Below the pieces are notes generated by a model. It saw nothing but the letters and a program-made list of their open reading frames with translations. It did not search any database and had not been told where the DNA came from. The translations under genes were made by a program, and so were the position numbers. 19,086 nucleotides of DNA from JBBTIS01 sp038059855 (GTDB lineage: Bacteria > Elusimicrobiota > Elusimicrobia > JACQPE01), in assembly GCA_964357255.1 (NCBI GenBank), contig CAYHKQ010000052.1, positions 1 through 19,086 of the forward strand. The letters are read 5' to 3'. Of this stretch, positions 9,501 through 13,616 are shown one piece after another (positions within the stretch are counted from its first letter, which is position 1; every line of letters begins with the position of its first letter).

Positions 9501-10051
9501 CTATTTGCACTGCCGCAACTTCCCCACTGGCTTTGATAAGCCCCGACAGAGTTGAATTTTAGCACCCGGCAATTGTTGCCCCCATCCACCACGTAAACAT
9601 TTTCTGAGGAATCAACTGCAATGCCGTTGGCGCTCGAAAACTGTTCGTTCCCTGAGCCGGACATGCCCCAGTTGGTTACATAGATTAAGCTCGCGTTGAA
9701 TTTTTGAACCCGGCTATTTCCGGTATCCGTGACATAAATATTTCCTGAAGCAGCCACTGCAATGCCCTGAGGACCGCTGAATAAACCGTTATTGCTACCG
9801 TTGCCTCCGAATCGGCCCGAATAGCCTCCTGCCGAGTTGAAGACCTGAACAAAATTGTTGCCTGTATCAACGACATAAATATTGCTTGATAGGTCAACGG
9901 CAATTCCGGCGGGATTGTTAAAGAAGCCGTTATCGCCTGTTGTGCCGTATGCCCCCAGATTCAGCGTGACCTTGGGATCCGCCCAGGAGGTGCTTGCCGG
10001 AAGAAAAGAAGCCAGCGTAAAAACGAAGGCAAAGGTTATTTTTCTTATCAC
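3584..10051 (-). CDS. Giant surface protein: 30 NHL repeats (five propellers), FN3-like, ZU5-like and FlgD/T9SS-type C-terminal domain
   Basis: The product has 2155 residues. The signal peptide is residues 1-25 (ending TSWA). From about 30 to 1525 I count 30 NHL units of the type GIAVDxxGNVYVADTxNHRIQKF. They fall into five groups of six, each group ending in a Tyr/Phe-rich last blade and, for groups 2-4, a linker of the form NSxGGSGTxxPxVTALWG near residues 610, 917 and 1224. Three FN3-like domains follow (about 1525-1815), then an Ig-like domain opening TPPAAPS (1816-1920), a ZU5-like segment (FISADGVKVEIPAGAI, about 1925-2055) and a C-terminal domain starting NYPNPF (about 2066), as in FlgD-like or type IX cargo domains. 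The start is GTG; there is no good ribosome binding site, and a promoter-like sequence ends about 10 nt upstream, which hints at a leaderless transcript. I infer an adhesin or scaffold; the ligand is unknown. Confidence 0.93.
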   Translation of the reverse strand: MIRKITFAFVFTLASFLPASTSWADPKVTLNLGAYGTTGDNGFFNNPAGIAVDLSSNIYVVDTGNNFVQVFNSAGGYSGRFGGNGSNNGLFSGPQGIAVAASGNIYVTDTGNSRVQKFNASLIYVTNWGMSGSGNEQFSSANGIAVDSSENVYVVDGGNNCRVLKFNSVGAYQSQWGSCGSANSQFSNPRGITIDHTGAIYVADTGNNRIQKFNSDGSYAAQWGSLGSGNGQFNSPYSVAVDTTNSRAYVADLNNARVQRFNLTGTFQTTWGSSGTLQGQFITPRAVAVVPGSGQAVVLDQVTSRVQRFDLSSSAPSESVPPNLFGMWGNNGNGAGQFNHPQGIGIDGPGNVYVADTSNHKIQKFNAKGEFISQWGSQGTGNGAFSSPSGIAVSTTNILVADSGNNRIQRFDASGNSLATIGGTASGTGDGQFNYPMAVAVDSNTGNFFVLDNRNYRVQKFDPSGIFLAKWGDSNAIDTWSGGGIAMDGNGNVYVADYDNHRIRKLDSSLNPLLSWGSNGGNQGQFNYPQGVFVDSSNYVYVADDGNTRIQKFTADGTFVTMWGSGGDGWDSARFNSPWALAASTTTGDIYVTDADNHRIHRYSATAPANSTGGSGTTAPVVTALWGQQANAVWGSTTSARGQFRYPHDIAVDTMSFVYVADTYNHRIQKFDSSGTFVTTWGSSSTTTLGYFLLPTGISLDNAGNIYVADSGNHRIQKFNSTGTYLGSWGSNGTSTGEFNTPYGIAVDTTTNNVYVLDNRNYRVQKFDANGTFLMTWGKSGTAPGQLDTWSGGRIAVDGMGNVYVTDANNNRVQKFSPYGVILIAWGDVGTGNVQFNNPNGISVDKNNNVYVTDRSNHRIQKFSANGTFLAKWGSNGSGQDNFSNLAGVATDAWGNVYVADTDNHRVKKYGPAAPVNSTGGSGTTAPVVTALWGQSATSAWGSTTSARGQFRYPHDIAVDTMSFVYVADTYNHRIQKFDSSGTFVTTWGSSSTTTLGYFLLPTGISLDNAGNIYVADSGNHRIQKFNSTGTYLGSWGSNGTSTGEFNTPYGIAVDTTTNNVYVLDNRNYRVQKFDANGTFLMTWGKSGTAPGQLDTWSGGRIAVDGMGNVYVTDANNNRVQKFSPYGVILIAWGDVGTGNVQFNNPNGISVDKNNNVYVADTDNKRIQKFDANGGFLAKWGSIGSGQNNLSWPRGVVADAWGNVYVADTDNHRIKRYGASAPLNSYGGSGTSTPTVTALWGSQGTSTGAFQTPFGIAVDTATGNIFMTDTQNSRIQKFTGNGAFVTSWTSSATALTMGRGMLYALDNINHRIQIFDVSGNLAGGWGAQGNGGGQFSNPNGIAIDSTTGNVFIFDGGNSRIQKFSSTGAFAMSWGASGSDLGQFSAGYNSYNCSISGYNCGGGLAIDGTGNVYVCDENNDRIQKFNPYGVAFSSWGGNGTANGLMDNPQGIAIDIFGNVYISDTLNHRIQKFDANGGFLASWADMEQSPSSYLAGLAVDNSGSLYAVDAGRNRIIRYGVYNLGLNPSLVQSSSSTLKFEWSANSGITYATALAGDLGFANVISSGVTASTSAIFTNLTQMSTYYFIVKTASDTDSAYNTPIAAVTSQGDTTAPGGIPGTPSDDGVWFGSTTLNFYWNPGTAADAESGISSYYLRVFTSTLGYIFEGNVGNVTTATVSGASAGVTYYASVQAINGMGFFSVYSSTSNGIAIEITPPSGAPALVAPAAFTNSSTTLVFDWTQGTSSDPESGIAGYYVQVGTGPGLGNIYQADAGNVLTVSVSTTLAEGSTYYARVRAKNGASAYGDYSDPSSIVVDLTPPAAPSAIESTSHPSTTTAYPASRASFAVSTAGVSDTSGISGFYWIVANASTTAPTSITGTYSSSGAINVSSLASDGTWYFLVVCRDGAGNVGTESLNYKFIVKASIDPVADNTFISADGVKVEIPAGAIATSTRLIIRSSVTAPAPVTDAKLKATNVIRDVQLQDGTKTFAKEITITLPYTNADIVGLNESALKLFFYDETDGYWVLIPNSSVNTTNKSVMGRVNHLTVFRIMEFSTPASALAEISNYPNPFAPLKGETTRIRYSMDQDQEVTIKIFDAFGGLVWEKIYAAGASGGHAGPNEVIWDGKTGDSGRVVAADAYICLLKAGSVKGKRIIGVK
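6575..7225. repeat. 651-bp perfect direct repeat, copy 1 (propeller 4)
   Basis: Every base of 6575-7225 matches 7496-8146, an offset of 921 bp (307 codons, one full six-blade propeller). The copy covers blades 1-4 and the start of blade 5 of propeller 4. Identity ends abruptly at both sides (first mismatches at 6574/7495 and 7226/8147), and the flanks are clearly homologous but diverged. Confidence 0.95.
7496..8146. repeat. 651-bp perfect direct repeat, copy 2 (propeller 3)
   Basis: Partner of 6575-7225, in propeller 3 of the NHL protein. The 270 bp between the copies (7226-7495) encode the rest of propeller 3, its linker and the start of propeller 4. This segment is similar but not identical to the equivalent segment after copy 1. 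Confidence 0.95.
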
Positions 10052-10060
10052 GCTGGTTGA

Positions 10061-10089
10061 TGTTTACAAAAAGGATTAAAGAGTGTCAA
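10061..10089 (-). promoter_or_regulatory. Candidate promoter of the NHL/PorV-like operon
   Basis: On the minus strand a perfect TTGACA (10084-10089) is separated by 17 nt from TAAACA (10061-10066), a weak -10. A transcript starting at the usual distance would begin about 3 nt before the GTG start at 10051, so it would be nearly leaderless, which agrees with the lack of a Shine-Dalgarno sequence. The weak -10 keeps confidence low. Confidence 0.35.
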
Positions 10090-10101
10090 TAGACAAAATT
10101 T

Positions 10102-10258
10102 CTGGACATTAGGGAAAAATTTTGTAACTACCCAGGTCCCTTTGTCTTCGTCATACCGGCGAAAGCCGGTATCCAGATTAAGAGGGTCTGGATTCCGGCC
10201 TACGCCGGAATGACGAGGAGGGAGGACCTGGGTAGTTACAAAATTTTTACCTCCCTTA
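10102..10258. repeat. Left copy of the 33-bp direct repeat flanking hipBST, split by a MITE-like insertion
   Basis: Bases 10102-10123 plus 10248-10258 reconstitute exactly the 33-bp sequence found intact at 11853-11885. It begins CTGGACATTAGGG, has an A5T5 centre and ends ACCTCCCTTA. The 124 bases between (element plus one copy of the 8-bp duplication) are an insertion. The repeat lies between the NHL operon promoter and the 3' end of hipT. Confidence 0.85.
10124..10239. mobile_element. 116-bp MITE/REP-like palindromic element with 8-bp target duplications
   Basis: The element has 16-bp perfect terminal inverted repeats: GTAACTACCCAGGTCC at 10124-10139 and its complement at 10224-10239. It is flanked by AAAATTTT at 10116-10123 and 10240-10247, and the empty site 11853-11885 has this octamer once, supporting target duplication. 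Inside are two smaller hairpins in inverted orientation: ATACCGGC/GCCGGTAT with loop GAAA (10153-10172) and ATTCCGGC/GCCGGAAT with loop CTAC (10192-10211). It encodes no protein, so any mobilisation would be in trans. The internal units resemble the widespread GTCATTCC...GGAATCCAG class of extragenic repeats. It could also fold as a terminator-like hairpin in the transcript downstream of hipT. Confidence 0.8.
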
Positions 10259-10269
10259 TTCATTATGTG

Positions 10270-11190
10270 TCACTCCGCGTATATCTGCTTGTGCCGCGAG
10301 GCCATGATATTCGTTAGTTCCTGCCGAAAGTCCGAGCGCAACTCCGAACTGACGACCATTTCGCGCAGTTTCTCCTGCGCGTCCCGCAGTTTGCCTAGGA
10401 TGTTTAAGGCGGCCTTCGGGTTGATCCCCAATCGGCCGGCGAAAATCTCGAAATCTTTTTGCTTGAGATTGTTCTGCTTGGCGTTGATCGTCAGCGCCGC
10501 GTCGGCCTCGTTCCTGATGTAGAGCCGCGAACAAACGAGGTCGTAGCAGGGCGCGAGCGTCACATCCTGCCCCGCGCCGAGCAAAGCCCAGTTCTTCAGG
10601 TGCATGTCCCCGTTGCCGGTCAAAAAACAAAACAGAACCCGCTCAAAAAAATCAATCATGTCCAAGCCGACATTGGCGGCGTAAGCGCGTATCGCCTTGC
10701 CGACGTTTTCGAGGGATCCCGAGTACTTGTCCGTTGATCCGAGAATTTGAAACATCGTTTCTTTCGCAATCCGCCGCCCATCCTCGGTCCTGTCGAAACG
10801 TTTGATGACGTAGCAGAGCTTTCCATCGGCCATCTCGAAGAGCCCGTGGGACGGCACGCGCAAGCCCAACTTTTCGGCCATGTTCATGCAGAGGTTTTCA
10901 TTTTGCGGAAGTTGAGGAAACTGTTCTGGCTCGGGCTTTAAGATGTGCGTCCCGCCGGTCGCCACGGCTTGTAGCGTCCAATCCTTCTTGTCCAGCCGGA
11001 TGGAAACCTTCGGCTGGACGCCGGAGATCGACATGCGGTTCTTGTCCTTCGTCACCATAGCCGGCAGGTCGGACGCTTTAAACGGAATTAAAGGATGTCG
11101 TGGATTTCCGAAGAGATGGCTCAAGCAGCGCGGGTGATAACGCCCCTTGGTTTGTAGCGATTTTTGACAGCAGAGGCATCGGCTTGCCAT
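10270..11190 (-). CDS. hipT: HipT-like serine/threonine kinase toxin (HipA family, no N-subdomain 1)
   Basis: The product has 306 residues. The N-terminus is Cys/His-rich (CLCCQK, then YHPRCLSHLFG), as in many HipT proteins. The Gly-rich loop carries SISGVQPK (Ser54 and Ser56, the positions that autophosphorylate in E. coli HipT). ILKP provides Lys85, YVIKRFDR follows at 127-134, the catalytic loop is NGDMHLKN (Asp195, Asn200) and the metal-binding motif is APCYDLV (Asp217). The usual QED of the kinase fold is replaced by KET in IAKETMFQILG. The N-terminal subdomain of HipA is absent and encoded by the separate upstream gene, 1 nt away. GAGGAT lies about 7 nt before the ATG. E. coli HipT phosphorylates TrpS; the target here is not shown by the sequence. 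It is the last gene of the hipBST operon. Confidence 0.88.
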   Translation of the reverse strand: MASRCLCCQKSLQTKGRYHPRCLSHLFGNPRHPLIPFKASDLPAMVTKDKNRMSISGVQPKVSIRLDKKDWTLQAVATGGTHILKPEPEQFPQLPQNENLCMNMAEKLGLRVPSHGLFEMADGKLCYVIKRFDRTEDGRRIAKETMFQILGSTDKYSGSLENVGKAIRAYAANVGLDMIDFFERVLFCFLTGNGDMHLKNWALLGAGQDVTLAPCYDLVCSRLYIRNEADAALTINAKQNNLKQKDFEIFAGRLGINPKAALNILGKLRDAQEKLREMVVSSELRSDFRQELTNIMASRHKQIYAE

Positions 11191-11191
11191 A

Positions 11192-11518
11192 TCAATCCTC
11201 GATTGCTCGGACGCTGACGGCGCCGACCGGGTCTTGCCCCGTGTGCAGAAGCAATTTGAACTTATCGTTCTTATCGATTTTGGCCGAGGCGCAAATCAAG
11301 TCGAGTAGCCAGCCTTCAGGAAGCAGGCCGTCAAAAAAGGGAAACAAATCTCTCGACTCATATTTTTCGGCGCGCAAGGGGATGGACAGACTGATCGGCT
11401 GGACGCTGGAACCAGACAGATAGGAGATGTCGTATTCGAACTCGAAGCCCTTGCCGGTTTTGCGGAGCTCGCCCGCCCGCTTGTCGCCATAAATGACTTC
11501 GGCACGGTTGGCGCTCAT
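11192..11518 (-). CDS. hipS: HipS-like antitoxin, homologous to HipA N-subdomain 1
   Basis: The product has 108 residues and matches the HipA N-terminal subdomain alone: ISLSIPLRAEKY, LFPFFDGLLPEGWLL, FKLLLHTGQDPVGAVSV. In the tripartite HipBST system this small protein, not HipB, is the main antitoxin and inserts a conserved Trp into the kinase active site; Trp70 in PEGWLL is the candidate here. The gene starts 3 nt after the hipB stop, with AAGGGGA at the end of hipB as binding site, and stops 1 nt before hipT. A frameshifted single hipA is unlikely: each reading frame has its own start and Shine-Dalgarno sequence, and hipT has the N-terminal Cys/His extension expected of a separate gene. 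Confidence 0.85.
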   Translation of the reverse strand: MSANRAEVIYGDKRAGELRKTGKGFEFEYDISYLSGSSVQPISLSIPLRAEKYESRDLFPFFDGLLPEGWLLDLICASAKIDKNDKFKLLLHTGQDPVGAVSVRAIED

Positions 11519-11521
11519 AAA

Positions 11522-11731
11522 TTATCCCCTTGACAGATCCACCGGCCCTAGCATCTTGCCAAAAAGGAAAAGCGCCTTATTAACCGTATCGGTGCGCAAC
11601 GAAATTTTCCCTTGCTCAAGGTCACGGATGAAGCGCAATCCGACACCCGCCTTGGCCGCGAGTTGAGCTTGCGTGAGCCGGGCTGCGCGGCGGCGTTCCT
11701 TCACGAAATTAGAAATGGCGTTCGTTTCCAT
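11522..11731 (-). CDS. hipB: HipB-like Cro/C1-type HTH repressor
   Basis: The product has 69 residues. A helix-turn-helix of the XRE/HTH_3 kind spans about residues 8-62: ISNFVKERRRAARLTQAQL, AAKAGVGLRFIRDLEQGK, then TVNKALFLFGKMLG. This is the short form typical of HipB proteins paired with HipA-family kinases. It is the first gene of the operon, about 60 nt downstream of a palindromic operator that overlaps the promoter, so it most likely represses its own operon. In the three-gene arrangement its antitoxin role may be mainly DNA binding. Confidence 0.88.
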   Translation of the reverse strand: METNAISNFVKERRRAARLTQAQLAAKAGVGLRFIRDLEQGKISLRTDTVNKALFLFGKMLGPVDLSRG

Positions 11732-11741
11732 ATTGTTGTCG

Positions 11742-11826
11742 TTATACCCGATGTCGCCATTTTATGACGCGCAGTATGCGATTGAGACGTTATCGGGTAT
11801 AAATTTTAATAAATTATACCCGATAA
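11742..11826. promoter_or_regulatory. hipBST operator: perfect inverted repeat plus a third half-site
   Basis: TTATCGGGTATAA (11790-11802) and its exact complement TTATACCCGATAA (11814-11826) form a 13-bp inverted repeat with an 11-nt spacer. A third half-site, TTATACCCGAT, lies at 11742-11752, directly upstream of the hipB start. Arm starts are 24 and 48 nt apart. The main palindrome overlaps the -10 element of the hipB promoter, so HipB binding there should block transcription. Confidence 0.8.
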
Positions 11827-11841
11827 AACCTATTTTATCAA
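11813..11841 (-). promoter_or_regulatory. hipBST promoter
   Basis: On the minus strand TTGATA (11836-11841), 17 nt, then TATAAT (11813-11818): five of six and six of six matches to the sigma-70 consensus with ideal spacing. The leader to hipB is about 75 nt and contains the third operator half-site. Confidence 0.75.
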
Positions 11842-11847
11842 TATAAT
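11842..11847 (+). promoter_or_regulatory. Possible -10 element for serA
   Basis: A perfect TATAAT lies on the plus strand about 95 nt before the serA start. No convincing -35 sits at 16-18 nt, so this is weak. If real, it would be divergent from the hipBST promoter and adjacent to it. Confidence 0.2.
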
Positions 11848-11852
11848 TATCC

Positions 11853-11885
11853 CTGGACATTAGGGAAAAATTTTTACCTCCCTTA
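11853..11885. repeat. Right copy of the 33-bp direct repeat flanking hipBST (uninterrupted)
   Basis: It is identical to the left copy once the insertion at 10124-10247 is removed. It contains AGGGA and TCCCT arms around an A5T5 core. It lies between the hipBST promoter and serA, so the pair brackets the whole toxin-antitoxin operon. Confidence 0.85.
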
Positions 11886-11939
11886 ATCTATCACGGACTT
11901 TAAGAAAATTTGCATAAAGAAAATTGCTTTAATGGGGCT

Positions 11940-13517
11940 GTGATTAAGGTTTTGGTCAGCGATCCTATTGATTTTGAAGGCTTGCATCCGCTCAGGGCGA
12001 ACGCTGGCTTTGAGATATTGGACACGGCCGCGGCTAATGGCTTAGACGGCATCGAGGCGTGGCTGGTTCGCTCGGAAACTAAGATTACCAAGGAAAAAAT
12101 CGCCCAGGCCAAGAATCTTAAGTTTATCGGCCGCGCTGGAACCGGGGTGGACAACATTAATATAGAGGAAGCCACCCGGCGGGGCATTCTGGTGGTCAAT
12201 GTGCCGGGAGCTAACGCGATCGCCGTGGCGGAGCATGTTTTTGCTTTGGCCTTGGCTTTAATGCGGCGCATCCCCATTGCGGACAGGGCCGTTAAAATGG
12301 GTCTTTGGCGCGACAAGGCGATGGCCGGCTCCGAGCTTTACGGCAAGACCTTGGGGCTCATGGGCTTGGGCCGGGTGGGCCGCGAAGTGTTGCGGCGGGC
12401 GTTGGCTTTTAGCATGAAAGTCATTGCCTATGACCCTTTTTTAAGCGTTGCCCAGGCTGAGGATTTTGGGGTTAAGCTCGTCAATTTTGAGGATTTAGTT
12501 CAAGGCGCAGACCTGATGAGCCTGCATGTGCCGCTCACGGATGCTACTCGAGGCCTGATTTCCTCTTCGGTTTTGGCCAAAATGAAAAAGGGCGCAATTT
12601 TGATTAATACCTCGCGCGGAGAAATTGTTGACGAGGCCGCTTTAGCTCAAGCGATAAAGGAGGGATGGCTGGCCGGAGCTGGGTTGGACGTTTATCAAAA
12701 AGAGCCTCCCAAGGGCAGTCCGCTCTTAGAGTTGGGCGAGCGAGTTGTGTTGAGCCCCCATCTTGGCGCCTCAACGCGCGAGGCCCAGCGCAGGGTGGCC
12801 GAGCAATTGGCGCTTAGCGTGGTGGATTTTTTTGAGCGGGGCCTTGTGGTTGGCGGCGTCAATCTCCCCCCCGAGTTCGATCCAAAGACGTTTGAGCGCT
12901 TGGAGCGGCATTTGGCTTTAGCCGAGCGTTTAGGCCGTTTCCTGGGCCAGCTTTTACCCGGGGCCTGGACTGAGGCGGACTTGGCCGCGGCTACCAAATT
13001 TAGCGAGAAGGATCAAAAAGTCCTGGCGAATGCCGGGCTTCGCGGAATTTTATCGTGCGCCTTGGGCGAGACGGTCAATGTCATTAATGCCTCGTTTTAC
13101 GCCAAAGAACGCGGACTGTCGTTTCAAACCGCCTCGCTTGACGCGGGCTTGGCAGGGCTTTTTGAGGAAATTATTTTGACTGTGCGGACGAGGGAAGGGC
13201 GCTATGCCTCGGCCTCCGGCCGCGTCGAACTTTCCGGCGAGCTTCGGATCGCGCGCATCGGTGATTTGTTGGTTAATGTCGTGCCCCATGGAGTGCTCGT
13301 GGTTATTGAAAATTTGGACCTACCCGGCATGATCGGCAAGGTGGGCACGCTTTTTGGGGCTCATCGCGTCAACATTGCCGACATGAGGGTTGGCAGAAAA
13401 GCCAAAGGCGAGAGCGCCATTATGGTGTTGACCTTAGACGGCGCCGCGGATGGGCCGGTTTTAGAAGAACTCTCCCGCCTCGAAGGCGTCACCCGCGCCA
13501 CGCTGGTCAAGCTGTAA
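11940..13517 (+). CDS. serA: D-3-phosphoglycerate dehydrogenase, long form
   Basis: This enzyme catalyses the first step of serine synthesis, oxidising 3-phosphoglycerate to 3-phosphohydroxypyruvate with NAD. From the GTG at 11940 it is 525 residues and begins MIKVLVSDPI, the usual family start; an in-frame TTG at 11910 would add ten unlikely residues. Residues about 1-300 carry the substrate and nucleotide domains: GRAGTGVDNI, the GLGRVG dinucleotide motif (142-147) and catalytic Arg226 (NTSRGE), Glu255 (YQKEPP) and His274 (SPHLGAST). An intervening ASB-type domain follows (about 305-445), and the last ~75 residues are an ACT domain (LPGMIGKVGTLFG, VNIADMRVGR), which in this family often mediates serine feedback. 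It is transcribed away from hipBST, and the ribosome binding site is weak. Confidence 0.93.
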   Translation: MIKVLVSDPIDFEGLHPLRANAGFEILDTAAANGLDGIEAWLVRSETKITKEKIAQAKNLKFIGRAGTGVDNINIEEATRRGILVVNVPGANAIAVAEHVFALALALMRRIPIADRAVKMGLWRDKAMAGSELYGKTLGLMGLGRVGREVLRRALAFSMKVIAYDPFLSVAQAEDFGVKLVNFEDLVQGADLMSLHVPLTDATRGLISSSVLAKMKKGAILINTSRGEIVDEAALAQAIKEGWLAGAGLDVYQKEPPKGSPLLELGERVVLSPHLGASTREAQRRVAEQLALSVVDFFERGLVVGGVNLPPEFDPKTFERLERHLALAERLGRFLGQLLPGAWTEADLAAATKFSEKDQKVLANAGLRGILSCALGETVNVINASFYAKERGLSFQTASLDAGLAGLFEEIILTVRTREGRYASASGRVELSGELRIARIGDLLVNVVPHGVLVVIENLDLPGMIGKVGTLFGAHRVNIADMRVGRKAKGESAIMVLTLDGAADGPVLEELSRLEGVTRATLVKL

Positions 13518-13527
13518 ACGAATATAT

Positions 13528-13615
13528 CTACCCAGGCCCCGCTCTCCCTGGCGTCATTCCCGCGAAAGCGGGAATCCAGAACGAATTCTTTGGATGGACA
13601 AGAGCCTGGATTCCG
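13528..13615. repeat. Truncated relative of the MITE/REP-like element between serA and nnrE
   Basis: It starts CTACCCAGG like the terminal repeat of 10124-10239, then has GTCATTCCCGC-GAAA-GCGGGAATCCAG (stem 13556-13575), then a spacer and CTGGATTCCG, where it stops partway through the second hairpin. The terminal repeat on the right is missing. It occupies nearly all of the 99 bp between the convergent serA and nnrE genes, and the nnrE stop codon abuts its broken end. It may act as a bidirectional terminator-like hairpin. Confidence 0.75.
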
Positions 13616-13616
13616 T

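Noticed and set aside
10102..10258. The 33-bp direct repeat as an ordinary insertion-sequence target duplication
   Set aside because: At 33 bp it is far longer than typical target duplications, and no transposase or terminal inverted repeats bound the hipBST segment itself.
10256..10630. Minus-strand 124-codon frame overlapping hipT
   Set aside because: It is an Arg/Gly/Ala-rich shadow frame of the kinase gene with no family resemblance.
11190..11518. hipS plus hipT as a single frameshifted hipA
   Set aside because: Each has its own start and Shine-Dalgarno sequence, and the hipT N-terminal Cys/His segment and SIS loop fit the three-gene HipBST organisation.
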